A stretch of DNA of 51,115 nucleotides from Rhodoferax sp. OV413 (GCA_943330915.2 CALQJO020000018.1:1-51115), one strand, 5' to 3'; shown: positions 28,339 to 39,789, counted from the first letter of the stretch. Translations and numbers: made by a program. The notes: a model not told the origin generated them from the sequence alone.

Positions 28339-29208
28339 ATGCGCGTCAAGACTGTTGAAGAAGTTGTCATTGCCCGGCCATCGTCCGACGGAGACGGTGT
28401 AAAACTGTTGAGGGTGTTCGGCGGCAGTGGTGATCCGGCGCGCTTTGATCCGTTCCTGATGATGGATGAATTTGGATCCTTTGATCCGAATGATTACATC
28501 GGAGGTTTTCCTGCACACCCGCATCGGGGATTCGAGACTATCACTTACATGCTTGAAGGACGTATGGAGCATCAGGATCACATGGGTAACGTCGGTGATC
28601 TGAAAAGCGGCGATGTCCAGTGGATGACAGCGGGCTCAGGCATTATCCACTCCGAAATGCCCAAACAGACCCAAGGGCGGATGCGCGGATTTCAGGTGTG
28701 GCTGAATCTGCCTGCATACAGCAAGATGCAATCGCCAGCCTACAGTGATATTCCCTCTTCGCAGATACCGGTGATGCGGTTTCACGATGTGACAGCCAAG
28801 CTGATTGCCGGATCTGCAGTGCTGGATGATCAGGTTCTGCAAGGAACTGTCAATCGCCCGGACACCGAACCGGTGTATCTGGATTTGATGTTTGCAACCG
28901 CTTCAATTGCTCATGACATTGTGTTGGCTGCCGGCACAACAGTCCTGGTTTACGTGTATGAGGGCAGCGTTGCGCTGGGCGATGCAGGGACAACCGTTAA
29001 GCGTGGGCAGTTAGCACGTCTGCAGCGATCAGGTGACACGGTACTGCTGACCGCGCTTGAAGACGACACCCGGGTCGTGCTGCTGTCAGGAAAGCCCTTG
29101 GGTGAGCCGATTGTGCAATACGGGCCTTTTGTGATGAATACCCGTCAGCAGATTGAGCAGGCGCTGGACGACTATCGGCGCGGGACACTCGCTACCCGGT
29201 TCCAATAA
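28339..29208 (+). CDS. Pirin family protein
   Basis: A bicupin protein of 289 residues. The N-terminal cupin carries the iron ligands of pirin: His60 and His62 in AHPHRGFETITY, His104 and Glu106 in GIIHSEMP. Some bacterial pirins act as quercetin dioxygenases and others modulate metabolic enzymes; sequence alone does not choose. A good ribosome-binding site (GGGGGAG) precedes the ATG. Confidence 0.93.
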   Translation: MRVKTVEEVVIARPSSDGDGVKLLRVFGGSGDPARFDPFLMMDEFGSFDPNDYIGGFPAHPHRGFETITYMLEGRMEHQDHMGNVGDLKSGDVQWMTAGSGIIHSEMPKQTQGRMRGFQVWLNLPAYSKMQSPAYSDIPSSQIPVMRFHDVTAKLIAGSAVLDDQVLQGTVNRPDTEPVYLDLMFATASIAHDIVLAAGTTVLVYVYEGSVALGDAGTTVKRGQLARLQRSGDTVLLTALEDDTRVVLLSGKPLGEPIVQYGPFVMNTRQQIEQALDDYRRGTLATRFQ

Positions 29209-29305
29209 GTCATTTAAGGAATATATATAGGATTAAATATTCTTTAATGGAATAAATAGGCCATCAGTATACTTGCCCACTTTATACTTTGAGTTGGGTG
29301 TTGGC

Positions 29306-31084
29306 ATGGATTGGCAAGCTTGGTTGTCATTGGCGCTTACCGTTGGTGTGCTGGTGGTGCTGATCACCACACGCCTTGCAGCACATGTGGTACTGATGGC
29401 GGCGCTGACGCTGTTGAGTGTTGCAGGTGTGTTGACTCCGTCTGAGGCGCTGTCAGGATTTGCAAACAGTGGATTGATTACCGTCGCTGCGATGTTTGCT
29501 GTTGCGGCCGGATTACATGCATCGGGCGGTATCGATTTACTGGTCAATCGATTATTAGGTAAACCTGCCACCACTCGGGGCGCCATTCTGCGTCTGTTGC
29601 TGCCAGTGCTGCCACTGAGCGCATTTCTGAACAATACCCCGGTTGTTGCCACCATGATTCCCGCCGTTAATGCATGGTCACGCAAGACGGGCATTGCGCC
29701 GTCACGCCTGCTGATCCCACTGAGTTACGGCGCAATTCTCGGCGGTACCATCACCATGATTGGTACCAGTACCAATCTTGTGGTTGCCGGTCAGTATGTT
29801 GCAATTACCGGACGGGAGGATTTTGGCATTTTTGCCATTACTCCCGTGGGTCTGGCCGTCGCCTTGGCGGGCGCAGTGTTTATGATTCTGGTGTTGCCGC
29901 GCCTGCTGCCGGATCGCAGCACTCAAAAGCCCTTTGCCAACATGCGCGAGTTTACCGTGGAGGTTGCTGTTGACCCTCATGGCCCTCTGGTTGGACTGAC
30001 TGTGGAGCAGGCAGGTTTGCGGAATCTGGAAAGGCTGTATCTGGTCGAGATCAGTCGCGGTAACAGCGTGGTCACCGCCGCACCGTCTGAAGAACGATTG
30101 CAGGCCTCGGACCGGCTGGTATTCGCAGGCGAAACCGATGCAATCACCGACTTGCTACGCATCAATGGCCTGACGGCTTCGATGGGGAATGCAACGCCGT
30201 TGACTGAAGATCGCGCTGAACGGCGATTAGTGGAGGTGGTGGTGTCTCAGTCGTGCGCGGCGATTGGTGAGACGGTGCGCAGTTCCAAATTTCATGACCG
30301 CTATGGAGCGATTGTGTTGGCGCTTGCCAGAAACGGCGAGCGGATCGAGGGTAACCTTGGCAACATCATCATTCAGCCCGGCGATACCATGTTGTTGGAA
30401 GCTCGGCCTGCGTTTGTGTCGCGCCAGCGCTACAACAAGGACTTTCTGGTCGTTAATGATCTGGAAAAAGACGCCCCGCGCCACGAAAAAGCTGCTCTGG
30501 CGTGGATTATTCTGGGAACGGCAGTCGTGGCTGCCGGTTTTGGATTGATCAGCATGTTAAACGCGGCCTTGTTGGCCGTCGGTGCGATGATGTTAAGCGG
30601 CTGCCTGAGCGTCAGTCAGGCCGAAAAGAGCCTGGATGTGCCCGTGCTGATTACCATCGCAGCGTCTTTTGCGTTGGGTGCTGCCCTGGAAAAAACCGGC
30701 GTTGCGGCAGCCCTGGCTGAGAATCTGGTTGCGCTCAGTGGCGGCCGGCCCTGGCTGTTATTGATCCTGATATACACCGCAGTCACCTTGTTGACAGAGA
30801 CCATCACCAATAATGCAGCAGCGGTGATTATGGTGCCGCTGGCCTTGGCGATTACGCAGCAGGCCGGGTTGAATCCGGAACCCTTTATGCTGGCAATCAT
30901 GATTGCAGCCTCGGCCAGTTTTGCAACTCCGCTGGGGTATCAGACTAATCTGATGGTCTATGGGCCGGGTGGTTATCGTTTCAGCGACTTTCTGCGAGCA
31001 GGCATTCCCATGAATATTGTGGTGGGAGTGACGGCGGTGACAACGCTGCTGCTGTTGTATCCATTATCGCAATCCGCCCCCTGA
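29306..31084 (+). CDS. SLC13/DASS-family permease with two TrkA-C domains
   Basis: Secondary carrier of about 592 residues from the ATG at 29306 (a TTG at 29273 is in frame). Membrane helices at both ends enclose two cytoplasmic RCK_C/TrkA-C domains between about 210 and 380. Family hallmarks are the SxxxNTPVVA-type motif (AFLNNTPVVATMIPAVNAW), GTSTNLVV and, in the second half, TETITNNAAAVIMVPLALAI and SFATPLGYQTNLMVYGPGGY. Substrates of this group include sulfate, dicarboxylates and anions in general. The upstream 97 bases are AT-rich, with the inverted repeat ATTAAA/TTTAAT at 29232-29248. Confidence 0.88.
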   Translation: MDWQAWLSLALTVGVLVVLITTRLAAHVVLMAALTLLSVAGVLTPSEALSGFANSGLITVAAMFAVAAGLHASGGIDLLVNRLLGKPATTRGAILRLLLPVLPLSAFLNNTPVVATMIPAVNAWSRKTGIAPSRLLIPLSYGAILGGTITMIGTSTNLVVAGQYVAITGREDFGIFAITPVGLAVALAGAVFMILVLPRLLPDRSTQKPFANMREFTVEVAVDPHGPLVGLTVEQAGLRNLERLYLVEISRGNSVVTAAPSEERLQASDRLVFAGETDAITDLLRINGLTASMGNATPLTEDRAERRLVEVVVSQSCAAIGETVRSSKFHDRYGAIVLALARNGERIEGNLGNIIIQPGDTMLLEARPAFVSRQRYNKDFLVVNDLEKDAPRHEKAALAWIILGTAVVAAGFGLISMLNAALLAVGAMMLSGCLSVSQAEKSLDVPVLITIAASFALGAALEKTGVAAALAENLVALSGGRPWLLLILIYTAVTLLTETITNNAAAVIMVPLALAITQQAGLNPEPFMLAIMIAASASFATPLGYQTNLMVYGPGGYRFSDFLRAGIPMNIVVGVTAVTTLLLLYPLSQSAP

Positions 31085-31132
31085 TGCATACCATTCAGGG
31101 AGCGGGTAGTTCACTGGGAATTGTCTGGCCTA

Positions 31133-33256
31133 TCAGTCGGGCAGACTAAACACATACACGGCGTTACCGGTCCGTGGCGGTCTGATCTCTGTAGAGACTG
31201 CATTGGGAACCTGCCGGGGGCTGGTGCCGCCATTGCCAGCGGTTACAGCAATATACTGCTTGCCATCGATGCTGAATGTCAGTGGATGGCCCTGAACTGC
31301 GGTTCCCAGGCGTGTCTGCCAGAGGATCTCTCCGGTTTCTGCATCGAAAGCGCGGAAACGACGATCAAGATCGCCGACAAACGCAAGATTGCCTGCGGTT
31401 GACAGCACACCGGTGATGAACGAGGCGCGCTGTTCATAACTCCACAACTCCGCCAGGGTAGTTACGTCATAGGCAGCCAGTTTGCCCAGGTTGCCATCGG
31501 TTTCCGGCATCTCGTAAAAGCGTCGGTTGGAGGCGAGGCCGCCTGAACCAGGTACCAGTTCGACTGCGCGCGCGCGGTTGTCAAGGCAGGTCTGGCTTAG
31601 TGGCGCAATCAGAGAGCCGGTCGGCTGGTGGTAACTCATGGCATGCCAGTTTTTGCCGCCAGCGCTACTTGGGCAGGCGGGAATCCACTCGTCCAGTTGC
31701 GCATTGATAATGTCGTCCCGATAGGTAACCGCCCCGGTTACCGGGTCAATGTGGGTGAACACATTCTGGTACATGGTTTCAGTAAAGCCCAGAAACTCGC
31801 CGGTTGCCCGATCGTTTTTCCACAGAATCCCATGTTTGCCAATTGATAAAACCAGCTGCCTGCCGTCCTGATCAACCAATACACGTTCAAACACTTCATC
31901 GAGGTCAAGCGCTTCGCCCGGCACATGCTGGAAGTGCCAGGCCAGCTTGCCAGTATCAATGTCCAGTGCAATGGTGGCGTTGGTGTACAGACCAGCATCA
32001 TGAATGGACATGTGCCTGCTGGGTGGAGCCCATGGCTTGGCTTGCGCGACGCCCCAGTAGGTCAGCCTCAGCTGCGGGTCGTAACTGCCGGTGATCCAGG
32101 TTTCACCCCCGGCGCGAAACAGATCATCGAGTCCGCCCCAGGTATCACCCCCCGCTTCTCCGTTTTTGGCGATGGTGTTGAATTGCCAGGCCAGCGCGCC
32201 GGTGTCGGCATCATAAGCGCTGACATAACACTCTTCCGGGATGTAAGTGGCGCACCCGGCCAGTCCCACAACAATCTTGTTGTCAGCAATCAGCGGTCCG
32301 CTGGAATTGGCAAAGCCTTTGCTGCTGTCGGCAATGATGGTTTCCCAGACCTGCTGTCCGGTGCGGGCGTCCAGTGCAATCAGCCGTGCATCGGTGGTTG
32401 CCTGAATGACTTTATCCTTGTACAGCGCGATGTTGCGCATATCCTCGCCAGTAGCGGGTCCTGCGGCATGTTCCCAGATCAGTTCGCCTGTGCGCGCATC
32501 CAGCGCCTGCACGACATTGCCGGGATTGATCAGGTACATGATGCCGTTGGCGACAACCGGTGAGGGCTCGGAGTCACCTTCGTGCATGTTCCAGACCCAT
32601 TCCAGTGTCAGGCCACTGACATTGTCGCGGTTAACCTGGTCAAGCTTGCTGTAACTCCATGCCTGGGGATTGCCCCGCCACATCAGCCAGTCGTCGGGTG
32701 AGGGATTGGTCAGATCGTCGTCGCCCAGCGGCTCATAGTTTTCAATACTGCCCGCCACGATCACCCCGGTTGGCGCGTCAGCTGAGGCGGTGCGGGTGCC
32801 TGTATTGGTGTTGCGTGGCATTTCCGCGAGAGTCACAGTCGCGCCGGCAACCAAAGGTGATGTTCCGGCACGAACGCCATTTGTACGCAGCATATGCGCG
32901 GTGATGTTCAGAAAGTCCCCAGGCAAGAGTTGTTGCGAGCCGCCTGGCGGCATGGAATTGGTGATCAAGCTAATCAATGAGCCAATATCCCGGCCAGCCC
33001 AGCGCGTGCCAAAGGCTGCCCCACTGAGTGCCGGCCCGCCGGTCCCACCGGCCATGGTTCGTCCATGACACGCGGAACAGTGCTGGTCGTACGCTGTGGC
33101 ACCGGCAAGCGCCTGATCCTCGGTGTACGTGTGTGTGTCCGGAATCTGTGCCATTAACATCGAGGAAGGTGCGATCAGCAGGCTGCACGCCAACAAAAAT
33201 TGCACAAAATGGTTCTTGGATATCAGCTTGTCAGGGTGACAAATAAACATTGGCAT
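31133..33256 (-). CDS. PQQ-type propeller dehydrogenase with N-terminal cytochrome c domain
   Basis: Periplasmic quinohemoprotein of 707 residues. A signal peptide (about 1-37, ending MLMAQ) leads into a cytochrome c domain with CSACH (60-64) and a likely axial Met102 in NSMPPGG. An eight-bladed PQQ-type propeller follows, with tryptophan-docking repeats such as [35 protein letters not shown] and [10 protein letters not shown]. The ATG at 33256 is the likely start (AAAGGTG upstream on its strand); an 80-codon extension further up is improbable because it would overlap the divergent kinase gene. The substrate is probably an alcohol, aldehyde or sugar. Confidence 0.85.
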   Translation of the reverse strand: MPMFICHPDKLISKNHFVQFLLACSLLIAPSSMLMAQIPDTHTYTEDQALAGATAYDQHCSACHGRTMAGGTGGPALSGAAFGTRWAGRDIGSLISLITNSMPPGGSQQLLPGDFLNITAHMLRTNGVRAGTSPLVAGATVTLAEMPRNTNTGTRTASADAPTGVIVAGSIENYEPLGDDDLTNPSPDDWLMWRGNPQAWSYSKLDQVNRDNVSGLTLEWVWNMHEGDSEPSPVVANGIMYLINPGNVVQALDARTGELIWEHAAGPATGEDMRNIALYKDKVIQATTDARLIALDARTGQQVWETIIADSSKGFANSSGPLIADNKIVVGLAGCATYIPEECYVSAYDADTGALAWQFNTIAKNGEAGGDTWGGLDDLFRAGGETWITGSYDPQLRLTYWGVAQAKPWAPPSRHMSIHDAGLYTNATIALDIDTGKLAWHFQHVPGEALDLDEVFERVLVDQDGRQLVLSIGKHGILWKNDRATGEFLGFTETMYQNVFTHIDPVTGAVTYRDDIINAQLDEWIPACPSSAGGKNWHAMSYHQPTGSLIAPLSQTCLDNRARAVELVPGSGGLASNRRFYEMPETDGNLGKLAAYDVTTLAELWSYEQRASFITGVLSTAGNLAFVGDLDRRFRAFDAETGEILWQTRLGTAVQGHPLTFSIDGKQYIAVTAGNGGTSPRQVPNAVSTEIRPPRTGNAVYVFSLPD

Positions 33257-33304
33257 GATGTGATACACCTTTATTATTGATGCGATTAACTCTAGCTGAT
33301 TCCG

Positions 33305-33334
33305 CCACTTGAGTACACCACTTGAGGATTCAAG
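33305..33334. repeat. CCACTTGAG direct repeats between the propeller and kinase genes
   Basis: CCACTTGAG occurs at 33305-33313 and again at 33318-33326. The second copy also begins the small inverted repeat CTTGA/TCAAG (33321-33334). It lies in the 106-base divergent promoter region. It could be an operator, but chance is not excluded. Confidence 0.35.
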
Positions 33335-33362
33335 GGGGTTGGAATTGCCGGCACGGAAATAC

Positions 33363-36300
33363 ATGTCTATCACCACAACACAAGGTTCAGGCTTCGGGCT
33401 CTTCAGGGCCCATTTCTGCTTCAGGCGGGCGCAGCGAATTCGCATGCTGGTGACCATCCTGTTTTGCTCATGGGTCAGCGTTTTCTTCGTAGGCAAGGGG
33501 CATGCGCTGGATCTGACCAGTTTTGTTGGGGGCCTGGTGCCCGGCCAGGAAATGTTCTGGATTCACGACGCCGACGGCGGGCTCAGCTTTGACGAGGCGC
33601 GACTGCAATTGCAGACCATCGGGCAAGCCGAGACGGGGTCCAGGCACCCTAATCTTGGTTACCGCCGAGGTGCATTGTGGGTAAAACTCGAGCTGACTAA
33701 TCGCCTTAGAGACGAATCTCAGTGGGTCGCTTTCACTAATTTCACCAAACTGGCCCGGATCGATTTCTACTATCAGGACGCCGATGGCGTTTGGCAAACG
33801 CGCGCTGCAGGCAATTCATTACCATTTCGTGACCGTGATCTGATGCACAGGAGCATTAATTTCAAGTTCGCGGTTTTCCCGGGGCAACTTCAGACACTCT
33901 ACTTCAGGGTCGAGAGCGCAGGCTCTCTGCAGTTCCCGCTGGCAGTCGGCAACGAGGAGCATTTTTTTGCCGAGGCTGAGTTCTCACTGTTAGTGGCAGG
34001 TCTTTACTACGGTTTGATGCTGATGATTGGCCTCTACAGTTTTTCCGTATGGTACAGCAGTCGAGAGACGGGGTTTTTGTACTTCGGGATATTGGTGGCG
34101 TGCGGCGGGTTTCATTCGTTTGCGGCGCAAGGTCTGGCGCATCAGTTCCTGTGGCCTGAATCGTCCGGGTGGGCCAGCAACGCTGCCAGTATTTTCAGTT
34201 TGATGGCCTGTGCCGCAGGTATGACCTTTGTTCGAACATTTTTGAGGACACACACTCTGGATGCGCGGCTGGACATTGCGGCCAGGTATTACAGCATTGC
34301 TGCGGGTCTTGCGATTGTTGTTGGGCTAGTCAGTGATGCATATATCACCAACCGTCTGGCCCTGGTGTTTACCTTTGTGTTGGCTGGTCTGGTAACGCTT
34401 AGCGGCTACCTTGCGCACCGCAAAAAGACCCGCGAGGCCAGCTATTTTATGTCAGCCTGGGGCATGCTCTTGCTCGGTGTTTTCCTTGAGGTGGTGCAGC
34501 TCCTGGGTATCAATATGCCTCCGTTGTTGGCCTACAACGCCATACAGCTCTCAGCCCTGGTGGCAATTTCCATGTTGGCACTGGGCCTGAGCGACCGCCT
34601 TAAGGGCATGATAGAAAATTATCGTGTGTCCCAAGAGTCCATCCTGCGTGCAAACCAGCTGAAGATAGATGCCTTGCAGCAGGCTGACCATGTGAAGGAA
34701 GAGTTTGTTGCCAATGTGTCTCATGAGTTGCGCACGCCATTGACGGGCATCATTGGTCTTGCGGAGATCATGCTGACCGACAAGTCAGGCGGCAATCTGA
34801 CTATCAACCAGCGTGAAACCCTGACGCTGATGAAGGTCAGCGCGCAGCGCCTGTCGAGCCTGGTCAATGATGTCATTGATTTTTCTGCCATGAAAAACGG
34901 GCAGTTATCTCTCAATAAACGAGATGTTGATCTGAAGCAGGTATGTTCATTGGTGGTGCGCATGATTCGCCCTCTGCTTGGCGACAAACCCATCAATCTG
35001 GTAGAGACCTATCCAAACTCGAAGGTTCTGGTCGAGGGTGATGCAGACCGCCTTCAGCAGGTACTGTTTAACTTGGTTGCCAATGCCGTTAAGTTCACGC
35101 CCCGCGGCACGGTGACCATCAGTATTGAACTGTTGGAGGACGACGTCAGGGTGTCGGTGCGCGATACCGGCATCGGCATTTCAGCAACGGAGCAGAAGAA
35201 TATCTTCAAGCGTTTTTACCAGGTTGATTCGGTTGAGACGCTGCAGGTCGGTGGCACAGGTCTTGGCTTGTTTATCACGCAACGACTGCTGGAGATGCAT
35301 AACGCCGAAATTGGTTTGCAAAGTACGCCCGGCGTTGGCTCGGTGTTCTACTTTGATTTGCCATTAATGCAGTCAATGCCGGAAGGCGCCCGCGAACGCA
35401 CCGAAACACCTGCAGTTGTCGCCGCCTCGGCGATTGAACCACGTTCACTCATCAGCCTTGATCAGGCTTTGTATAGCAACCCGCTAGCCGAAGAGCGGCG
35501 TAGAGGTGGTCAAGAGGATGATGAGAGCGCAGTGTCCGCCAGCAACCGACGTGAGTGGACCGGTCGTATTCTGGTGGTTGATGATGAGTACCTGAATCTG
35601 CGCATTGTAGAGTCACATCTGTCAGAGTCGTATCAACTGACAACCGCATCGAGTGGTGCGGAGGCGCTTGAAAAGCTTGGTCAGGAAAAGCCGGATCTGA
35701 TTATTCTGGATCTGATGATGCCGGTGATGAGCGGCTATCAGGTCTGCCAGATTGTCCGCCAACGCTACGATGCGGATGAACTGCCGATTGTGATACTGAC
35801 TGCAAAGAACCGGGTCGAAGACATGGTAAAAGGCCTGAGCCTTGGTGCCAACGATTACCTGACCAAACCCTTCAGCAAAGAAGAACTGCGCGTGCGGGTT
35901 GACAAACAGTTTGAGCTGCTGCACCTGCAAGGTGTCAGACGAGATAATCAGCGGCTCAACTGGCAGCTGCAGCGGTATGAGGAAAGTGAGAAACGACTGC
36001 GCGCAAGGGAACAGCACCTGGCCGCGTTATTGGATGTCACGGGTGATCCGCTGCTGGCGGTAGACGAAGTGGGGCAGCTGATTTTTATCAATCACGCTGC
36101 AGGGGATCTTCTGCAAATACAAGCCGGGGATTACGTCCATCAATCCATCAATGTGTTGTCGGATCAGATGTCGGCACTGTCTCCTGCTGTGGCGCAGGCC
36201 ATCCACTTTCCGTTTAATGAGGCTATGATTTCGAGCAAAGGCAAAGCTGACTATCACGACTTCGATTTGCCAGCGGGGAAAGGTCGCTTTTGTCTGTTGA

Positions 36301-36917
36301 CCATGTCTCAGTTAGATCAGGAGTTTTATCTCATTGTGTTTGAGCGTGGCCGCAGTTCGACGATGAGCCCGACGTTGAAACTGTCTGACACTCCCGATGT
36401 ACTGACCTTGCCAGAAATCATTGATGAAATTAATCGCAACGTAGAGCGTGCCCAGTTGTTGGGCGGGTATCTGCAACAGGTCAAACCAGAAGATCTGCAC
36501 AATCATCGTGATTTGGTGGAAGAACTTGGTAGCTTTGATAGTTTGATTAACAAACTGGCTGGAACCATCAGTACACCGATGGATGAAGAAAGCGACTTGC
36601 AATACCGCGAAGCGCTGGTCAAGGTGATGCAGGATTGTCATTACTACTGGCAAAAAGTCACCGGCGAATCAATTATTGAACTGGCAGAGCAGAGCCGCAT
36701 CTGGAGCGTCAGTATCGATAACGGGCGTCTGCGGACACGATCCATGAATCGATATCTGTCGCTGGATAAATTGCCCTCCAATCCGCGCTGGCGCCAGGTC
36801 GCCCGCACAGCCTATTTTGTGCTTTCAAAAGTTTCACAGGATGAAGAGGCGCGCAAGGCATTGGAGACTTCAGCGGCCAGACTGCAGGAAATTGTCGAAC
36901 ACAAGGCGCTGACGTAA
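33363..36917 (+). CDS. Large hybrid histidine kinase (7TMR-DISM sensor, HisKA, HATPase, REC, PAS)
   Basis: A membrane sensor of 1184 residues from the ATG at 33363 (ACGGA upstream; TTG at 33309 and ATG at 33444 are alternatives). Order: signal sequence (about 28-48), 7TMR-DISM extracellular jelly-roll (about 60-195), seven membrane helices (205-410), coiled coil, HisKA with phospho-accepting His454 in [11 protein letters not shown], HATPase with [18 protein letters not shown] and GGTGLGLFI, then a receiver domain with Asp783 in [11 protein letters not shown]. After that come a coiled coil (about 890-940), a PAS domain ([23 protein letters not shown]) and a C-terminal region of about 200 residues that I do not recognise. 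DISM sensors often detect carbohydrates or similar ligands. It is flanked on both sides by PQQ-type cytochromes. Confidence 0.92.
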   Translation: MSITTTQGSGFGLFRAHFCFRRAQRIRMLVTILFCSWVSVFFVGKGHALDLTSFVGGLVPGQEMFWIHDADGGLSFDEARLQLQTIGQAETGSRHPNLGYRRGALWVKLELTNRLRDESQWVAFTNFTKLARIDFYYQDADGVWQTRAAGNSLPFRDRDLMHRSINFKFAVFPGQLQTLYFRVESAGSLQFPLAVGNEEHFFAEAEFSLLVAGLYYGLMLMIGLYSFSVWYSSRETGFLYFGILVACGGFHSFAAQGLAHQFLWPESSGWASNAASIFSLMACAAGMTFVRTFLRTHTLDARLDIAARYYSIAAGLAIVVGLVSDAYITNRLALVFTFVLAGLVTLSGYLAHRKKTREASYFMSAWGMLLLGVFLEVVQLLGINMPPLLAYNAIQLSALVAISMLALGLSDRLKGMIENYRVSQESILRANQLKIDALQQADHVKEEFVANVSHELRTPLTGIIGLAEIMLTDKSGGNLTINQRETLTLMKVSAQRLSSLVNDVIDFSAMKNGQLSLNKRDVDLKQVCSLVVRMIRPLLGDKPINLVETYPNSKVLVEGDADRLQQVLFNLVANAVKFTPRGTVTISIELLEDDVRVSVRDTGIGISATEQKNIFKRFYQVDSVETLQVGGTGLGLFITQRLLEMHNAEIGLQSTPGVGSVFYFDLPLMQSMPEGARERTETPAVVAASAIEPRSLISLDQALYSNPLAEERRRGGQEDDESAVSASNRREWTGRILVVDDEYLNLRIVESHLSESYQLTTASSGAEALEKLGQEKPDLIILDLMMPVMSGYQVCQIVRQRYDADELPIVILTAKNRVEDMVKGLSLGANDYLTKPFSKEELRVRVDKQFELLHLQGVRRDNQRLNWQLQRYEESEKRLRAREQHLAALLDVTGDPLLAVDEVGQLIFINHAAGDLLQIQAGDYVHQSINVLSDQMSALSPAVAQAIHFPFNEAMISSKGKADYHDFDLPAGKGRFCLLTMSQLDQEFYLIVFERGRSSTMSPTLKLSDTPDVLTLPEIIDEINRNVERAQLLGGYLQQVKPEDLHNHRDLVEELGSFDSLINKLAGTISTPMDEESDLQYREALVKVMQDCHYYWQKVTGESIIELAEQSRIWSVSIDNGRLRTRSMNRYLSLDKLPSNPRWRQVARTAYFVLSKVSQDEEARKALETSAARLQEIVEHKALT

Positions 36918-36958
36918 GCACTTGAGCAGCACGGATAACCCATAAAAACGAGCCTTGC

Positions 36959-39211
36959 ATGCAAAAAAAATCCCTCATGCCATTGTTGTTGATCACACTT
37001 GCGGGGCCATTGCTGGCGCAGTATGGCGCGCCCGATGGCCAGTGGCACACCTGGGGTGGTGACCACGGATTCACCCGCTATACAGCGCTTGATCAGATCA
37101 ACGCAAGCAACGTTCAGCAGTTGCAGGTGGTCTGGCGCTGGAAGGCATTGCCACTGGGCAATCGCCCCGACAGCAATTTAAAGGCCACACCGCTGATGGT
37201 GGATGGCGTTTTGTATGTTCCATCCGGTCAGCATCAGGTGGTGGCACTAGACCCTGCCACCGGACAACAGATCTGGCGTTTTGATCCGCATCCCACGTCA
37301 GTCGCCGAGCGCGGCCTGGGACTGGGCAGCCGTGCGCTGGGCTTGTGGCAGTCGGGCGATGAAACCCGTTTATTTCACAACACGCTGGATGGCCGGCTCA
37401 TCTCTATTGACGCACGCACCGGTCTTGCTGATCCGGAATTTGGTGACAATGGCACGGTGATGCTGCGCGAAGGTTTGTATCCGGATGGTTCTGATGCGGA
37501 ATCAGTCGGGTCTTCGTCACCTCCCGCAGTGGTTGGCGACATTGTGGTGGCGCAGGTGGTGGGCACCATCACGGCTCCCAACAAGGAAGCCACGCCGGGT
37601 CATATCCGTGGTTACGATGTGCGCACCGGCGAATTGGTCTGGCGCTTTAACACTGTTCCGCAACCCGGTGAATTCGGGCACCACACCTGGGAAGGCGATT
37701 CCTGGCGCTATACCGGCAACACCGGGGTCTGGTCGATGATGAGTGTGGATACCGAAACCGGTTACATCTATCTGCCGGTTGAAGCGGGTTCCAACGATTT
37801 TTATGGTGGACATCGCACCGGTGACAATCTGTTTTCTCAAAGCCTCGTGTGCCTGAATGGCCTTACCGGAGAGTTGGTCTGGCATTATCAGCTGACCCAT
37901 CACGACCTGTGGGACTATGATCCGCCCTCCGCGCCTATTCTGGGAGATATCACGGTCAATGGCGTGCGTATCAAGACCGTAACACAGTTGACCAAGCAGG
38001 GTATGTCGTTTGTACTTGACAGGGTGACCGGTGAACCAGTCTGGCCCATCGAAGAGCGTGCTGTGCCTCAGAGTGAAGTGCCGGGTGAGCAGACATCCGC
38101 CACTCAACCGTTTCCAAGCTTGCCACCGCCTTATCTGACACAGGGCTATCATGAGGCAGATCTGATTGATTTTACTCCTGAGATCAGAGCCGAGGCTCTG
38201 GCAATAGCCTCCCAATATGTCCGTGGGCCGCTCTACACGCCCCCGACACCGCTGCGCGACGGTGGTACACAGGGCACTTGGGTGAATCCCGGCTATCAGG
38301 GCGGTGCTAACTGGAATGGTGCTGCGTTTGACCCGCAAACCGGCATGATGTTTGTGCCTCTTCGCAATGCACCGATGTCAGCCGCCCTGCAAGAGCCTGA
38401 CCCTGCACGCACCAATTGGAATTACCTGCGTGCGCCTTCGGTTTTTATTCAGGGCCCACGAGGACTGCCGATCGTGCGTCCACCCTGGAGTCTGGTGACA
38501 GCAACCGATATGAACAGGGCGCAGCATACCTGGTCACGCAGTATCGGGCCGGCATCGGACTACATCCGTGATCACCCCGATCTGCAGGGGCTGAATCTTG
38601 ATTTTGACAACATGGGCCATCCGATGATCCGGCCCTCACCGTTGCTGACCTCTGAATTACTCTTTATGGCCGAGGCAGGCAATCTGAGCGGTGATCCGGG
38701 CGGCCCTATGTTCAGAGCCTATGACAAGTCTACGGGTGACGTGCTCGCAGAAATTGAGTTACCCATCAAGGCCAGCGGCGCACCCATGAGCTATTTTCAC
38801 AAAGGGCATCAGTACATCGTGATTGCTGTTGCGACGGCTGAGCAGCCCGCGGAACTGGTGGCACTGGCATTGCCCGGGGCCGCTGTTTCTGCCGCTGAGT
38901 TTCCAACTTCATTGGTCAGTGCAGATCAATCGGATGAGCGGCCATCCACGTTGTCAGCCGTGACGTTGGCCCAGGCAGGCCAGTTGTATGCTGCGCACTG
39001 CGCGGCTTGTCACGGGGCACAAGGGCAAGGCATTCCAGGAGGGTCGGCCCCATCGCTTGGCAATGCTCGTGACCTGCAACAAGTGCGCGCGATGATCAGT
39101 AACGGCGCTGTAGAGATGCCAGCGTTTGCCTTGCGTCTTTCTGCGCAGGACATTGAATTGTTGAGCGAGTTTGTTGTTGGTGGTTTGCCTTCAAACGCTG
39201 CAGTGGAGTAA
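36959..39211 (+). CDS. PQQ-dependent dehydrogenase with C-terminal cytochrome c (quinoprotein glucose dehydrogenase-like)
   Basis: Periplasmic quinohemoprotein of 750 residues: signal peptide (1-20, ending LLAQ); a propeller starting WHTWGGDHGFTRYTALDQINASNV, as in membrane glucose dehydrogenase-like enzymes, with HHTWEGDSW, GELVWHYQLTHHDLWDYDPPSAP and GANWNGAAFDPQTG; then a C-terminal cytochrome c with CAACH (681-685) and a probable axial Met720 in VEMPAF. The HHDLWDYD motif is a hallmark of the GDH group. It follows the hybrid kinase by 41 bases on the same strand and may be co-transcribed. Its heme domain is C-terminal, whereas the propeller protein on the other side has an N-terminal one. 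Confidence 0.9.
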   Translation: MQKKSLMPLLLITLAGPLLAQYGAPDGQWHTWGGDHGFTRYTALDQINASNVQQLQVVWRWKALPLGNRPDSNLKATPLMVDGVLYVPSGQHQVVALDPATGQQIWRFDPHPTSVAERGLGLGSRALGLWQSGDETRLFHNTLDGRLISIDARTGLADPEFGDNGTVMLREGLYPDGSDAESVGSSSPPAVVGDIVVAQVVGTITAPNKEATPGHIRGYDVRTGELVWRFNTVPQPGEFGHHTWEGDSWRYTGNTGVWSMMSVDTETGYIYLPVEAGSNDFYGGHRTGDNLFSQSLVCLNGLTGELVWHYQLTHHDLWDYDPPSAPILGDITVNGVRIKTVTQLTKQGMSFVLDRVTGEPVWPIEERAVPQSEVPGEQTSATQPFPSLPPPYLTQGYHEADLIDFTPEIRAEALAIASQYVRGPLYTPPTPLRDGGTQGTWVNPGYQGGANWNGAAFDPQTGMMFVPLRNAPMSAALQEPDPARTNWNYLRAPSVFIQGPRGLPIVRPPWSLVTATDMNRAQHTWSRSIGPASDYIRDHPDLQGLNLDFDNMGHPMIRPSPLLTSELLFMAEAGNLSGDPGGPMFRAYDKSTGDVLAEIELPIKASGAPMSYFHKGHQYIVIAVATAEQPAELVALALPGAAVSAAEFPTSLVSADQSDERPSTLSAVTLAQAGQLYAAHCAACHGAQGQGIPGGSAPSLGNARDLQQVRAMISNGAVEMPAFALRLSAQDIELLSEFVVGGLPSNAAVE

Positions 39212-39219
39212 ACAGCATC

Positions 39220-39789
39220 ATGAGATCTGATGATCTATGTACCAATCCCTTCATGTTCATGAATTTGCCGCAGATGCAGAGCAATCACCTGCTGCTGCGA
39301 CCACTATCTGCAGAGGATAGTGAGGCCCTGTATCTGGCGGCCAGTGATCCGCTGATCTGGGAGCAGCATCCTGACCCTATGCGGTATCAGCGCGACATTT
39401 TTGAAAAAAATTTTCTGCGTGGGGCATTGGATTGCGGCAGCGCCCTGCTGGTAATGGACAAAAATTCGGGCGAGGTAATTGGTTGTTCGCGGTTTTATGA
39501 ATGGAACGCAGAAGCGCTTGAAGTGGCGATTGGGTATACCTTCATTGTGCGCAGCCACTGGGGCGGGATGATCAATGGCGAACTAAAACAGTTGATGCTT
39601 GATTACGCATTCCGCCATGCGCAAAAAGTATGGTTTCATATCGGCTCAGACAATTGGCGCTCCCGCAAAGGCACTGAAAAAGCAGGCGCGCTTTTTTCTC
39701 ACCATGCCCTGAAAGTCATCAATGGACTATCGCATGAGTATGCGTTTTACAGCATAGACCGCAAACGGTATCTCTCAGGAAAGCGTTGA
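39220..39789 (+). CDS. GNAT-family N-acetyltransferase
   Basis: The 189-residue protein has the RimJ/RimL-like layout: NHLLLRPLSAEDSEALY at the start, GEVIGCSRFYEWN, AIGYTFIVRSHWGGMINGELKQLMLDYAF (helix after the acetyl-CoA loop), and NWRSRKGTEKAGA near the C-terminus. RSHWGG... is in the place of the usual acetyl-CoA pyrophosphate loop. It begins 8 bases after the dehydrogenase stop. The true start may be the ATG at 39220 or a later one (39253, 39259). Acceptor unknown. Confidence 0.8.
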   Translation: MRSDDLCTNPFMFMNLPQMQSNHLLLRPLSAEDSEALYLAASDPLIWEQHPDPMRYQRDIFEKNFLRGALDCGSALLVMDKNSGEVIGCSRFYEWNAEALEVAIGYTFIVRSHWGGMINGELKQLMLDYAFRHAQKVWFHIGSDNWRSRKGTEKAGALFSHHALKVINGLSHEYAFYSIDRKRYLSGKR

